This document shows, one piece after another, positions 27,933 through 36,300 of a stretch of 54,619 nucleotides of DNA. The position numbers and the translations under genes are program-made. Each line of letters starts with the position of its first letter. Positions within the stretch are counted from its first letter, which is position 1. This DNA is from Verrucomicrobiota bacterium (GTDB taxonomy: Bacteria; Verrucomicrobiota; Verrucomicrobiia; Verrucomicrobiales; DEV007): positions 1 through 54,619 of the forward strand of contig JAHDID010000016.1 in assembly GCA_020630975.1 (NCBI GenBank), written 5' to 3'. Under the pieces are notes generated by a model. That model made no database searches, was not told the origin of the DNA, and saw nothing but the letters and a program-made list of their open reading frames with translations.

Positions 27933-29063
27933 TTAGCCTTTAAACTTCTCGTGAACGATAGCGCCGCCGTGTGTGATCACGCAGCCTCCTTGGATTTCGT
28001 CTTCCAGATTGATAGGCACACCCTTGGCCTCTTCATCCCAAAAGTGGTCTAGCATGTTGGCAAAGTTAGAGCCTAGCATCTGAGTGGCGTGCTTGGCGAC
28101 TTGGCCTTCGAAATTGCCGGTCCCGATGATAACCACACCGTTGTCGGTGGTGATGGTCTCGCCGAAGACGGTGCCTTCGACATTGCCGCCAGCCTCAGCT
28201 GCAGCCAGATCTACGATGACGCTGCCGGGGCGCATCTGCTCGACGACTTTTGCCGGGACGAGCAGCGGGGCCTTTCTACCAAACAGCTTGGCGGTGGTGA
28301 TGACGATATCGCTATCGGCACAGACTTTCCCCTGCTCCTCACGCTGCTTTTCGATCTGCTCAGGAGTCAGCTCCTTGGCGTAGCCTTGGTCGGTAGACCC
28401 AGTCTCACCCAGATCGATGCGGAGCGCTTTTGCACCGAGAGACTCAGCCTGCTCCAGCCCTTCTGGACGGGTATCGAATGCCGTCACTCTAGCACCGAGA
28501 CGCTTAGCTGTGGCGATGGCCTGTAGACCAGCCACACCAGCACCGATGACAAAGACTTTGGCCGGAGAAAGCGTGCCCGCAGGGGTCATCATCATCGGTA
28601 GGATGTTGTTGCTCTGATTCGCTGCGGCCATTACCGCCACATAGCCGGCGAGGTTGGCCTGAGAGCTGATAGCATCCATCTTTTGAGCCAGAGTCGACCG
28701 TGGGACCATCTCCAGACTGATGGCGGTCACCTTTTTCTCAGACAGCTTGGCGATGAGGTCGGACTCGTTGAAAGGATCTAGGAAAGAGATATGTATCGCA
28801 CCTTCTTTGAGCAGACCGATGTCTGACTCCGATGGCTTGCTGACGCGGCATACCACATCGGCACTGCCCATGTCTCCACTGCGATCTGTGGATATGGTAG
28901 CACCAGCAGCACTGTAGTCGGCGTCAGGGTTATCACTGAGCGACCCGATGCCTGACTCAACAAAAACCTCAGCACCGAGACTTGTTAGTTTTTTGACTGC
29001 AGCAGGATCCAGCGCCGCGCGCGTCTCGTTTCCTGCACTCTCCTTGGGAGCGAAAATCTTCAT
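27933..29063 (-). CDS. pntAA: NAD(P) transhydrogenase subunit alpha-1 (NAD-binding part)
   Basis: The 376-residue protein is the soluble NAD(H)-binding domain I. It starts with MKIFAPKESAGNETRAALDPAAVKKL, the usual opening of this family and of alanine dehydrogenase. The Rossmann motif is VFVIGAGVAGLQAIATAKRLGARVTAFDTRPE. The mobile loop and second domain are present, with VIVDLAAAEAGGNVEGT. It has no membrane part; the following gene supplies it. Upstream, 92 bp away, ends the AIPR gene; I see no terminator between them, but the functions differ, so a promoter in this gap is likely. Confidence 0.97.
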   Translation of the reverse strand: MKIFAPKESAGNETRAALDPAAVKKLTSLGAEVFVESGIGSLSDNPDADYSAAGATISTDRSGDMGSADVVCRVSKPSESDIGLLKEGAIHISFLDPFNESDLIAKLSEKKVTAISLEMVPRSTLAQKMDAISSQANLAGYVAVMAAANQSNNILPMMMTPAGTLSPAKVFVIGAGVAGLQAIATAKRLGARVTAFDTRPEGLEQAESLGAKALRIDLGETGSTDQGYAKELTPEQIEKQREEQGKVCADSDIVITTAKLFGRKAPLLVPAKVVEQMRPGSVIVDLAAAEAGGNVEGTVFGETITTDNGVVIIGTGNFEGQVAKHATQMLGSNFANMLDHFWDEEAKGVPINLEDEIQGGCVITHGGAIVHEKFKG

Positions 29064-29155
29064 GCCTACAACAACAGAGGGGACCTAAATATCCCCAAAG
29101 GTCGATAGAATACTGATTCCCTTCCCTTTGTCGATCGCCTTTTGGCGTTTTTAAT

Positions 29156-31090
29156 TTACGCAACTCTCACCGATTTTCTGAGCTTTTCGGTGAAAGTCTT
29201 GCGACGGACCTGTGCTGAAAGAGATTCGCCATCGGCCGCACAGGCCGCGATAGCCTGCCCTGCCTGTGTGGCCAGTACCTGCGCTCTATCGCGATCGGAG
29301 AGCACCGTGCAAATACTTTCAAACCGCTCATTCACCGCATCTAGCTTGTGGGAAAGGTGCCCCTGCTGGCGATCGACACCATCAGGATCAGCATCGACCA
29401 ACTGCCATAGCGCAAAGACAAACTGATGCCTGGCCGCGTAGCTGGGTGCGACTGATCGACGTGACTTCGAGCCGCCATTCTGAGCCGGATCGGCGACATC
29501 GTCGGCCCAATTGTACCCCTGCGAATCGGCCCAAAACCGCCCCGTCACGATAAGCCACCCCAAGGCCCTATAGATACTAGGGTGGTGATCGCGGCAGAAA
29601 ACAGAGATGGAAACACGCTCGAGGAGTTTCGACGAATTCGAATGAACAGCGTGAGGCAGACCATCGATGGTCGCTACAAAGGTCTCGAGCAACTGTCGCG
29701 GTGTGACGATGCGGTAGCGATGCTCGACCCGGCTGGAAAAACGCTCCCCTCGCCTGCGGCGAAACCACAGCTTGTCCGCCCGGCGCCAGTCGGTGGCATC
29801 GAAGCCCTGCTGCACCGCGCGCACCTCTGGGCTACGGGCTAGCATATCGTAGGCGGTCACTTCGGATTGGGTATTGGCTCCGAGGACCACCCCATCTTTC
29901 ACATCGCGACTATCCGTGACCACGATCTTTACTGGTACGTAGGCCCCATCGAGCTGATCTACCTGCTGCTGGAGGATGAAAGAACTCTGCGCTCCATTGA
30001 CGATCTGGAAAGCCTGCAAATCGACATCGACCTCGCCTGCTGCCAGATCGCCGCTCAGCTGGGCCTCTCTGGTGACAAAGGTGATACCATTGTGCCTGAG
30101 GATCACCTGGTGCCCCTGGCCAGTCTCCAGACTGCGGTGCAGCCCCATTGCGCCCAAGTTATTCTTTCGCCCAGTGAATGAGCGCACATTATCAGAAAAG
30201 ACTCGCTCATCTGGTCGAGTCTGCTTTTCCCCTGCAATCTCGATCTTGGGTATCATCGCAGCGATCGAGCTACACGGAGCATAGCCGATATAGCCCAGTC
30301 CACTGCCCTCGGGTAGGGGCAGTAGTCGCGCCCCCACCAACGTGCCATCCACAGCCTGATCGGCCATAGCGATCGCATCGATGATCTCATCGCCTCGCCA
30401 AACGGTGAAATTCACCCGATCGTGACCGAGATGATCGCGGAGAAAACTGAGACTCGTCTGACAGGCAGCTGTGTTCAGCGCATTCTCCTCCTGACGAAAT
30501 CCCTGGTAAATGAAACACAGATCCAACTCGGGCTCGAAAGGTAAACCGTATGCCTCAAAGGTCTGACGGAAAGCCTGATAGATATGCCACCAACGCGCCA
30601 CGTAGGCATTAGGCTTTAGATCCCTGAGGTAGTGCTCATAAGATAGAAATCGCAGCGTATTACTACCGAGATGATCGATATCTGTCATCTCAGCGCGGCT
30701 CGACATCTTCACCTGTACCATCAGGATGCGGACTAGGGGCAATTGACTAGCCTGGCCTTCCTCTAGGGCATTCAGATGCTCCTCGATCAATGCCTTGGCG
30801 GTCTGCTCTGCCGCCTCTGGACTGGCCACTGATTGGTCGCCGATCGTTATCGCAATACCATCGAAGCCACGCTCCGAGTAGCCCTCGGTGACCGCCTCGC
30901 CGTAGACATCGATCGGGATATTAAAGCTATTGATCGCGAGATAGACGCAAAATGTCGAAAACTGGTAGGACAAATCGGCCTCAAGCTTTGCCGCCAACTC
31001 ATCCTCGACCACGGACTTTCGCGGGTCGCCGAAGACCTCAATCTGTCCGCTCACAAAGCGTTCTAAGCCATTTGCGATCCTGTTATCCAT
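29156..31090 (-). CDS. AIPR-family abortive infection (phage defence) protein
   Basis: The 644-residue protein matches the AIPR family (abortive infection phage resistance). The AIPR core contains RSFTGRKNNLGAMGLHRSLE, a short strand VILRHNGITFVTREA, and QIVNGAQSSFILQQQV, the family's most conserved stretch. Near the N terminus, DGIAITIGD and, about 45 residues later, VQVKMSS resemble the D...QxK pattern of a PD-(D/E)xK nuclease core (D77, Q126 and K128 counting from this start). The start could also be the TTG at 31147, but the ATG at 31090 is preferred. It stands alone between pnt genes and a divergent exopolysaccharide gene, with no partner gene or mobile element. Defence is established for only some family members; here it is inferred. 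Confidence 0.85.
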   Translation of the reverse strand: MDNRIANGLERFVSGQIEVFGDPRKSVVEDELAAKLEADLSYQFSTFCVYLAINSFNIPIDVYGEAVTEGYSERGFDGIAITIGDQSVASPEAAEQTAKALIEEHLNALEEGQASQLPLVRILMVQVKMSSRAEMTDIDHLGSNTLRFLSYEHYLRDLKPNAYVARWWHIYQAFRQTFEAYGLPFEPELDLCFIYQGFRQEENALNTAACQTSLSFLRDHLGHDRVNFTVWRGDEIIDAIAMADQAVDGTLVGARLLPLPEGSGLGYIGYAPCSSIAAMIPKIEIAGEKQTRPDERVFSDNVRSFTGRKNNLGAMGLHRSLETGQGHQVILRHNGITFVTREAQLSGDLAAGEVDVDLQAFQIVNGAQSSFILQQQVDQLDGAYVPVKIVVTDSRDVKDGVVLGANTQSEVTAYDMLARSPEVRAVQQGFDATDWRRADKLWFRRRRGERFSSRVEHRYRIVTPRQLLETFVATIDGLPHAVHSNSSKLLERVSISVFCRDHHPSIYRALGWLIVTGRFWADSQGYNWADDVADPAQNGGSKSRRSVAPSYAARHQFVFALWQLVDADPDGVDRQQGHLSHKLDAVNERFESICTVLSDRDRAQVLATQAGQAIAACAADGESLSAQVRRKTFTEKLRKSVRVA

Positions 31091-31189
31091 AGGGTTTTTC
31101 CGGGCCAATCCGATAGTCGGTAATGTGACAGTTTGGTCAATAACCAAATAAAAAAAAAGACAGCCTCTACAGCTACATTAGTTAAGAAG

Positions 31190-31234
31190 TTTTAAAATTT
31201 TAGGTTGCCATATTATTAACAGACCTTTAATTTT
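31190..31234 (+). promoter_or_regulatory. AT-rich putative promoter region of the Wza-like gene
   Basis: The 153-bp gap between the AIPR gene and this gene ends in an AT-rich stretch, including GTTTTAAAATTTT and a weak TTGCCA (31205) with an imperfect -10-like element about 17 bp on. No strong match is visible. Confidence 0.3.
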
Positions 31235-31243
31235 AAAACAAAC

Positions 31244-32782
31244 ATGATTCGAACATTAACTTTTAAAATTTTCGCAGGTCTGGCATGGCTGGCTTGGCTA
31301 GTCCCCGTCTACAGCCAACAGTCGCCAGACGGGATCATTACAGAGGAGAGCCGTGCGACTAGTGTGCTAGGAGAGTGGCCACCTACAGGCAACACAGGTA
31401 GCCTTACCAAAAACCGACCCCTCCAAGATGGGCTGAAAGCAGACCCTAATACCGGCAGCGCCAGCATCACAATCTCGGACAATGGGCAATCTCCTGAAGC
31501 GGCACCAGCGATGCGTATTGGCGATCTCACTGGTAGTGAGTCCACTCCACCACCATTCCGCTCAAACCTAGCCAACGTCACTTCCAGTCCAACAAACTCG
31601 ACCTCTGATACGATCACGCCTGCGGTGAATTTTCCGGAGCTACTACCAGTCGACTCTATCGATACATCTCGGACTCGCCCTGCACGCGAGCCTGCAGCTA
31701 GACCAGCGGCTCAGACCCCGCCCCCTGCACCGATGATAGAGCCAGTCCCAGCGCCTACACCGACGCCTCCTCCAGCGCCAGCTCCGACTCCTAGCCCAGC
31801 TCCGCAGCCTGTGCAAACTATGCAGCAGCTACCACCGCTACCCGAGCCTCAAGATGACCTGAGCGCAGCGCCCACTGTGACTCGGCGCACCACATCTGCA
31901 CCTCGGCCGACTCGCAAGCGTGTGCGTTCGATGTTCACTCTGGGACCTGGAGATTCCGTATCATTCGCCTCATTCGACCGCAGCGACCTCAATCGCACTG
32001 TGCGCATCGCTCCTGACGGTACAGTGAGCTACCTGCAAGCCATCGCGGTGAATGCCAATGGCCTGACAATCGATCAATTACGCGATAAAATGGAGCTCGA
32101 ACTGCAGAAGTATCGTAGAGACTTCAAGCTCATCGTGACACCAGATGGCATCGAGAGTAAGTCCTACTCCGTGCTCGGCAGAGTCACCCAGCCAGGCACT
32201 TTTGTCCTGACTCGTCCGACTACCGTGCTAGAGGGTATCGCCAGCGCACGCGGTGTAGAAGTGGGCACCATCCGCGGAACGACTCATGGCTTGGCCGATT
32301 TTGAGCGCTCCTTTGTGTCTCGCAATGGTCGCAAACTGCCTATCGACTTTTCGCAGCTCTACTACCAGGGCAATCTGAGCCAGAACATGTATCTGCAGCC
32401 AAACGACTACATCTACATCGCTTCTGTGCTGACCAATGAGTTCTACATCCTCGGTGCGGTCAACACCCCAGGCCGAATCAAAATGCCCAACAAGCTGACT
32501 CTCGCCAAGGCGATCTCCGAGGCTGGTGGTATGCGGGCCGACGGCAATGCGAAAAATATCCTGATCATCCGCGGCGATATCAACAAACCTGATGTGCACA
32601 TGATGAACCTGCGAGACATCCTGAGCGGTGCCTCTCTGGATATGAATATCAATAATCGCGACATCATCTATGTGCCTAGACGCCCTTTCCAAACTGTCGA
32701 GCGAGCTCTCGACCGGGCGATCACCACCTATGTGCAGTCGGTGACCAATGAAGCAATCAACCAGATCTACGACGGACAGTAG
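31244..32782 (+). CDS. Polysaccharide export protein (Wza-like, SLBB domains)
   Basis: The 512-residue protein has a signal peptide (about 1-24) and a long Pro/Ala-rich low-complexity linker (about 100-225). The conserved Poly_export domain follows (about 230-300, LGPGDSVSFASFDRSDLNRTVRIAPDG). Two SLBB-like soluble ligand-binding beta-grasp domains follow (YSVLGRVTQPGTFVLTRPTTVLEGIA and FYILGAVNTPGRIKMPNKLTLAKAISEAGG). A C-terminal helix (TVERALDRAITTYVQ) is like the Wza pore helix. It probably forms the outer-membrane channel for an exopolysaccharide. No wzc, wzx or glycosyltransferase gene is adjacent. It is monocistronic, with a terminator 54 bp downstream. The last five codons and the stop are duplicated. 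Confidence 0.92.
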   Translation: MIRTLTFKIFAGLAWLAWLVPVYSQQSPDGIITEESRATSVLGEWPPTGNTGSLTKNRPLQDGLKADPNTGSASITISDNGQSPEAAPAMRIGDLTGSESTPPPFRSNLANVTSSPTNSTSDTITPAVNFPELLPVDSIDTSRTRPAREPAARPAAQTPPPAPMIEPVPAPTPTPPPAPAPTPSPAPQPVQTMQQLPPLPEPQDDLSAAPTVTRRTTSAPRPTRKRVRSMFTLGPGDSVSFASFDRSDLNRTVRIAPDGTVSYLQAIAVNANGLTIDQLRDKMELELQKYRRDFKLIVTPDGIESKSYSVLGRVTQPGTFVLTRPTTVLEGIASARGVEVGTIRGTTHGLADFERSFVSRNGRKLPIDFSQLYYQGNLSQNMYLQPNDYIYIASVLTNEFYILGAVNTPGRIKMPNKLTLAKAISEAGGMRADGNAKNILIIRGDINKPDVHMMNLRDILSGASLDMNINNRDIIYVPRRPFQTVERALDRAITTYVQSVTNEAINQIYDGQ

Positions 32783-32796
32783 ATCTACGACGGACA
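32763..32796 (+). repeat. 18-bp direct duplication across the stop codon
   Basis: AGATCTACGACGGACA occurs at 32763-32778 and again at 32781-32796, an 18-bp tandem duplication. It duplicates the last five codons and the TAG stop of the Wza-like gene, so the second copy lies just outside the reading frame. Confidence 0.85.
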
Positions 32797-32835
32797 CTGC
32801 GTCTTGATAGCTCCCGAAAGGGATCGACTTTCCAA

Positions 32836-32868
32836 AGGCCGCTGGCATTCGCGTCAGCGGTCTTTTTT
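32836..32868 (+). terminator. Rho-independent terminator of the Wza-like gene
   Basis: CCGCTG pairs with CAGCGG (a stem extended to about 10 bp with two G-U pairs) around ATTCGC, followed by TCTTTTTT. It lies 54 bp after the stop at 32782. Confidence 0.9.
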
Positions 32869-32981
32869 ATGCCTGACAGCTCCTATTTACCCTGTCTTGG
32901 GGCACTTGACTAGCCCTCTCATCAGCCTCCTGAACCGTAGTCTCCCTTTCCCCTGGATGGGGAGCGGAACTCCGCCCTATT

Positions 32982-33449
32982 TCAGCCCTGAAAACCGCTA
33001 TCGTCGATCTTGCCTTCGCCATCGGCAGCTTCGGTAGCTAGCTGGTCGCAGATCTCGTTGTATTCATTGCCAGCGTGGCCTTTCACCCATGTCCAGGTGA
33101 TATCGTGGCCTTCGATGGCGGTATCGATCGCCTGCCAGAGGTCGACATTCTTGAGCTCTTCACTTTTTTTCTTTTTGGCCCAGCCATTCTTTTTCCAGCC
33201 AGCCATCCAGCCCTTGGTCATGGCATTGACGAGGTATTGCGAGTCAGAGTAAATCGTCACATCGCAGGGCTCCTTCAGTGAATTGAGCCCTGCCAGAGCA
33301 GCCATGATCTCCATGCGATTATTCGTCGTGCAGACATAGCCCTGGCTCAGGCGCTTTTCGTGCTTCCCAAAGATCAGCACAGTGCCATAGCCTCCCGGCC
33401 CGGGGTTTCCTCGAGACGAGCCGTCAGTGTAGATCGATACCTTCTTCAT
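32982..33449 (-). CDS. rnhA: Ribonuclease HI
   Basis: The 155-residue enzyme cleaves RNA in RNA-DNA hybrids. The catalytic DEDD residues are in YTDGSSRGNPGPGGYG (Asp), NRMEIMAALAGL (Glu), TIYSDSQYLVNAMTKGW (Asp) and NEYNEICDQLATEA (Asp). The basic handle (about residues 80-95, KKNGWAKKKKSEE) is present. The length is family-typical (E. coli 155). The ATG at 33449 is the start. An in-frame upstream extension reads through a minisatellite (GGVAEWRSGGVAEW) and is not coding. It is convergent with the Wza-like gene. Confidence 0.97.
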   Translation of the reverse strand: MKKVSIYTDGSSRGNPGPGGYGTVLIFGKHEKRLSQGYVCTTNNRMEIMAALAGLNSLKEPCDVTIYSDSQYLVNAMTKGWMAGWKKNGWAKKKKSEELKNVDLWQAIDTAIEGHDITWTWVKGHAGNEYNEICDQLATEAADGEGKIDDSGFQG

Positions 33450-33506
33450 CCCTCCGCCGGGAATGGAACCCAAGACCTGCCATAGCTCAAGTCGGATATG
33501 CCCGAA

Positions 33507-33554
33507 CCACTCCGCCACTCCGCCACTCCGCCACTCCGCCACTCCGCCACTCCG
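33507..33554. repeat. 8-bp minisatellite, six units
   Basis: Six perfect copies of CCACTCCG stand head to tail, upstream of rnhA. The 8-bp unit changes frame with each copy, so it is not a protein repeat. Confidence 0.95.
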
Positions 33555-33575
33555 AACAAAGAACAAAGAACAAAG
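33555..33575. repeat. 7-bp repeat AACAAAG, three units
   Basis: Three perfect copies of AACAAAG directly follow the 8-bp array and run into the T-rich side of the TolC terminator on the minus strand. Confidence 0.9.
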
Positions 33576-33613
33576 AAAAGGCCTGTCCCGATGGGAAAAT
33601 CAGGACAGGCCTT
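33570..33613 (-). terminator. Rho-independent terminator of the TolC-like gene
   Basis: AAGGCCTGTCC (33578-33588) pairs with GGACAGGCCTT (33603-33613), 11 bp with a 14-nt loop. On the minus strand it runs into TTCTTTGTTCTTTG, a T-rich tail, in the correct position for the gene that ends at 33766. Confidence 0.8.
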
Positions 33614-33765
33614 AGGCCAAATTTTCAAAGATTGGTGGTTCTCTGCTAAGTTGGCGGTTTTTTAGTAGTAGTAGGGGGACTCTTGTTTTCTTTTGTTGTT
33701 GTTTGGGGGAATAGCAGATTTGGGGGATACAGAAAAGTTGTCTCTTATTTCCAATACCGATCTGC

Positions 33766-35400
33766 TCATCGACGCGGCTTGCTCGCCACGTATGGAGTTA
33801 CCTTCTGCGGTTTGTTCTGGAATAGCTTCAGCCCTTGGAATGGCTTCGGCTTGTTTGTCTGTTTAAATCCTAGCTCTTTGTTCAGCTTACAGGCTGTCAC
33901 CTCTGGGTCGCACTTAGCAGCCTCTGCCATGGGATTGGTCTGGTAGGCCTCGGTGACGGATGGCTCGATGACTGCGATCGGGCCATTACCATCGAAACGC
34001 TCCGCCATCAGGATATCCTGAGTATTTGGCTTCCGTGTGTCGGGCAGATACTTATCGGTGCCCACTGGTGTCTTGCCACCACAGTGCTTAGCCAGAGCAG
34101 CATCGCCGATGATGGTTTTGGTCAGTCGGCCCTGCACTCCGAGAATGCGGAAGCTAGACTGGTCTCTCTCGAACTGAGAATCCACTAGGCGAGATGTCGC
34201 AGAGTAATACTCATTCTGGATATCGAGGATGTTTAGCAAGTCCTGGTGACCGATCTGAAACTGCTCTTCGTAGTCGCTGTTCACCTGCGATAGCTCTTCG
34301 GCATACTCTTCGAGAGAGGCCACGGAGTTCGCTGCGCCGAGACGCTCCTGCCAGAGGTTTTCCAAATTGTAGCGAGTCTGGACCTTGGCCGAGCGGACTA
34401 GCTCCTCATACTTGCCGACTTGAAATAGCTCGCGGCACTCAGAGGCTTTTTTCCGACCTCCATTGAAGAGATCCCAACTACCTACGATCATCGCACTAGC
34501 GGAATTATCGGGCCCCTCGATGCCCTGGCTATTCTGAGCCCGAGTGTAAGAGGTATCGAAATAAACACGAGGCTTGTGTGCTGACTTGGTCTGCAGGTAG
34601 CGATGCTCAGCCGCCTCAAGCGCTTCTACAGAGGAGAGGATGTTGTAATTCTTCGAGTAATCGATACTCTCCAAAGATGCTGGAATATAAGGCAAGCTAG
34701 GAAAACTGAGCTCGCCAGGCGCGCAATTGGTCAGCAGGCGAAATCTTGCTTCCGCCTTGGCCAAAGCCAAGCGCTGATTGGTTAGGGTGTTCACAGCCAG
34801 CTGCAGACGACCCTGGACTAGGCCCACATCCGAGCGGCTACCACCTACGAGCGCACGCTCATTCAGCATGTCGCGCATGGTCTGGTGGTTATCCACATTT
34901 CGCTGAGCGAGAGCGATCTGTCGACGCACACGGATCACCTCCATGTAGGTCTCCACGAGGTCAGTCGTGCGGCTCTCGATCATACTTTTCTCATTCAGCT
35001 GTTGAGCTAGATGCGCATTGCGAGCGGCATTCACACCATTCCTAGTGGCTCCACCATCGTAGAGCAGCTGCTGCAGAGAGATACCGATCTGGCGCTGAAG
35101 ATAAATTTCGCCATCGGTGAAAAGACCTGTGCGAGTACGATCCCGGTCTGAAAGGCCAGCCGATGCATTTAGGGCAACTTGGGGGCCTCTTTCTGCTCGG
35201 GCGATACGATAGTCCGCCATCGTACTGAGTGTGTCATACTCAGTCGAATTGAGCTCAGGCTCGAACTCTAGCATCACTAGAGTTGCTTGTTTCAGTGTCA
35301 GGTTCCGTGTTTTGGGTTTAGACACTCCTCCCAAATCGCCTGCATGAAGAACCATGCCGGGGATAATTGTTAAAACGAGGGTGAGAAGAGAAACTTTCAT
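33766..35400 (-). CDS. TolC-family outer-membrane channel protein
   Basis: The 544-residue protein has a signal peptide (about 1-20) and the two repeated OEP (outer membrane efflux protein) halves, rich in helices. Recognisable stretches are LTLKQATLVMLEFEPELNSTEYD (start of OEP 1), RAERGPQVALNASAGLS and GATRNGVNAARNAHLAQQL. The second half has YFDTSYTRAQNSQGIEGPDNSASAMIVGSWDLFNGGRKK and YEEQFQIGHQDLLNILDIQNEYYSA, which matches the conserved TolC G-x-x-D-L-L turn. The C-terminal tail (about 450-544) is Pro/Lys-rich. It may serve exopolysaccharide or type I secretion; no transporter or adaptor gene is adjacent. It is monocistronic with its own terminator. Confidence 0.92.
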   Translation of the reverse strand: MKVSLLTLVLTIIPGMVLHAGDLGGVSKPKTRNLTLKQATLVMLEFEPELNSTEYDTLSTMADYRIARAERGPQVALNASAGLSDRDRTRTGLFTDGEIYLQRQIGISLQQLLYDGGATRNGVNAARNAHLAQQLNEKSMIESRTTDLVETYMEVIRVRRQIALAQRNVDNHQTMRDMLNERALVGGSRSDVGLVQGRLQLAVNTLTNQRLALAKAEARFRLLTNCAPGELSFPSLPYIPASLESIDYSKNYNILSSVEALEAAEHRYLQTKSAHKPRVYFDTSYTRAQNSQGIEGPDNSASAMIVGSWDLFNGGRKKASECRELFQVGKYEELVRSAKVQTRYNLENLWQERLGAANSVASLEEYAEELSQVNSDYEEQFQIGHQDLLNILDIQNEYYSATSRLVDSQFERDQSSFRILGVQGRLTKTIIGDAALAKHCGGKTPVGTDKYLPDTRKPNTQDILMAERFDGNGPIAVIEPSVTEAYQTNPMAEAAKCDPEVTACKLNKELGFKQTNKPKPFQGLKLFQNKPQKVTPYVASKPRR

Positions 35401-35450
35401 TATTTTAGAAGTTAACTATCCTTAAATATAAAATTTTTAAGACAATCCGC

Positions 35451-35470
35451 AAAAGTTTTTTAAAACTTTT
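35451..35470. promoter_or_regulatory. AT palindrome upstream of the TolC-like gene
   Basis: AAAAGTTTT (35451-35459), TT, AAAACTTTT (35462-35470) is a perfect inverted repeat 51 bp before the ATG at 35400. It could be an operator or part of an UP element. Confidence 0.35.
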
Positions 35471-35598
35471 TCTCCACACATCATTTCTCGGGATCGAATC
35501 ACCTCCCCTAAATGGCTGGATACGGGCCTCCCATCGAGCTGGAGAATCCAGCCAGCTAGATCCGTAAAAAGACGCAAATGTGAGGCTAAACTACCTGC

Positions 35599-35835
35599 TC
35601 ACTCACCCGTCTCAATCCAAGCTAACGCCTTGTCGTAGCTACAGTTACCCACATAGTGAGCTAACTGGCGATCGGCCCCACGCCGCATCTGCCGCCAATG
35701 GGTATCGATAGCCTCTGAGGCCGCCTGCAACTGTTTGAGCTGCTCATCAGGATCAGTATCGCGCAGCTCGTGATCAGCGATGACGCTGAGCCGATGGCGA
35801 AGCCGCTTGGCTAATTCTGCCGTATTTTGATCCAT
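35599..35835 (-). CDS. Small helical protein of unknown function
   Basis: The 78-residue protein has two predicted helices and a short tail: AELAKRLRHRLSVIADHELRD and DEQLKQLQAASEAIDTHWRQM, then YVGNCSYDKALAWIE. It has no signal peptide. A TTG at 35856 is an alternative start that I consider less likely than the ATG at 35835. It is the last gene of a five-gene leftward set (35599-38717) with 26-40-bp gaps. Family unknown. The distance of 26 bp from the lipoprotein gene suggests co-transcription. Confidence 0.6.
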   Translation of the reverse strand: MDQNTAELAKRLRHRLSVIADHELRDTDPDEQLKQLQAASEAIDTHWRQMRRGADRQLAHYVGNCSYDKALAWIETGE

Positions 35836-35861
35836 AAATTTTAAAATATTCAGCAAATACT

Positions 35862-36260
35862 CTACTCGATGACCTGCATCAATGTCAGAGGACTGCTCTG
35901 GTATTGGCTCGAGTCATACGGCTCTGCTAGGGCATAGACCGTATCCCCCGGCTTTAGTCGATAGTCGCTAGGGAGTTCTGTCTCAAAACCCTGAAAACCT
36001 TTCACAAAAACGACTATACCCGAGCTATCGTGAGCATTGGGATTGAATAACTCCGAGCGGACCTCAGCTATGTCTGTGCCCACCGACCATCCCGACGAGC
36101 TCGTCCCGATACGTGGCGCTATCAGCTGTGGGAGAGATGATTCCAAGAACTGGCTGGACTGCTGTTTAGTCTCAGTGGTGTTGGGGGTCTCCGTGCAGCC
36201 GTAGAAAAATAGGCTAAAGGCAGCCATGGCTAGAGTGAGTGTGGTGCAGCGCTGAATCAT
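35862..36260 (-). CDS. Small lipoprotein of unknown function
   Basis: The 132-residue product has a lipobox FYGC (Cys at about 22), then a Thr-rich tether and a beta-rich domain (about 35-132) with SSGWSVGTDIAEVRSELFNP and FVKGFQGFETELPSDYRLKPGDTVYALAEPYDS. The last part looks like an SH3-like or OB-like small domain, but I do not recognise a family. It lies 40 bp after the YbjN-like gene and 26 bp before the 78-residue gene. Confidence 0.65.
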   Translation of the reverse strand: MIQRCTTLTLAMAAFSLFFYGCTETPNTTETKQQSSQFLESSLPQLIAPRIGTSSSGWSVGTDIAEVRSELFNPNAHDSSGIVVFVKGFQGFETELPSDYRLKPGDTVYALAEPYDSSQYQSSPLTLMQVIE

Positions 36261-36300
36261 GAGAGGAGTATGGAAAATCTAACGAACCTCTGAATCAGCG

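Larger units (their letters stand above)
33450..33765. other. Intergenic region with minisatellites, terminator and poly-T tracts
   Basis: This 316-bp gap holds a tRNA-like but degraded sequence (33450-33510), two minisatellites, a terminator-like hairpin and a TTG/TTT-rich stretch. No gene is seen. Confidence 0.7.

Noticed and set aside
33450-33510. tRNA-like sequence on the minus strand with a T-arm-like GGGTTCCATTCCC and a D-arm-like GGAGTGGTTCGGG.
   Set aside because: No complementary acceptor ends and no anticodon stem with five pairs. It is at most a degraded relic, and part of its 5' end is the minisatellite.
33450-33566. N-terminal extension of RNase HI (GGVAEWRSGGVAEW).
   Set aside because: It reads through the 8-bp minisatellite in a non-homologous frame. 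RNase HI normally starts at the YTDGS strand.
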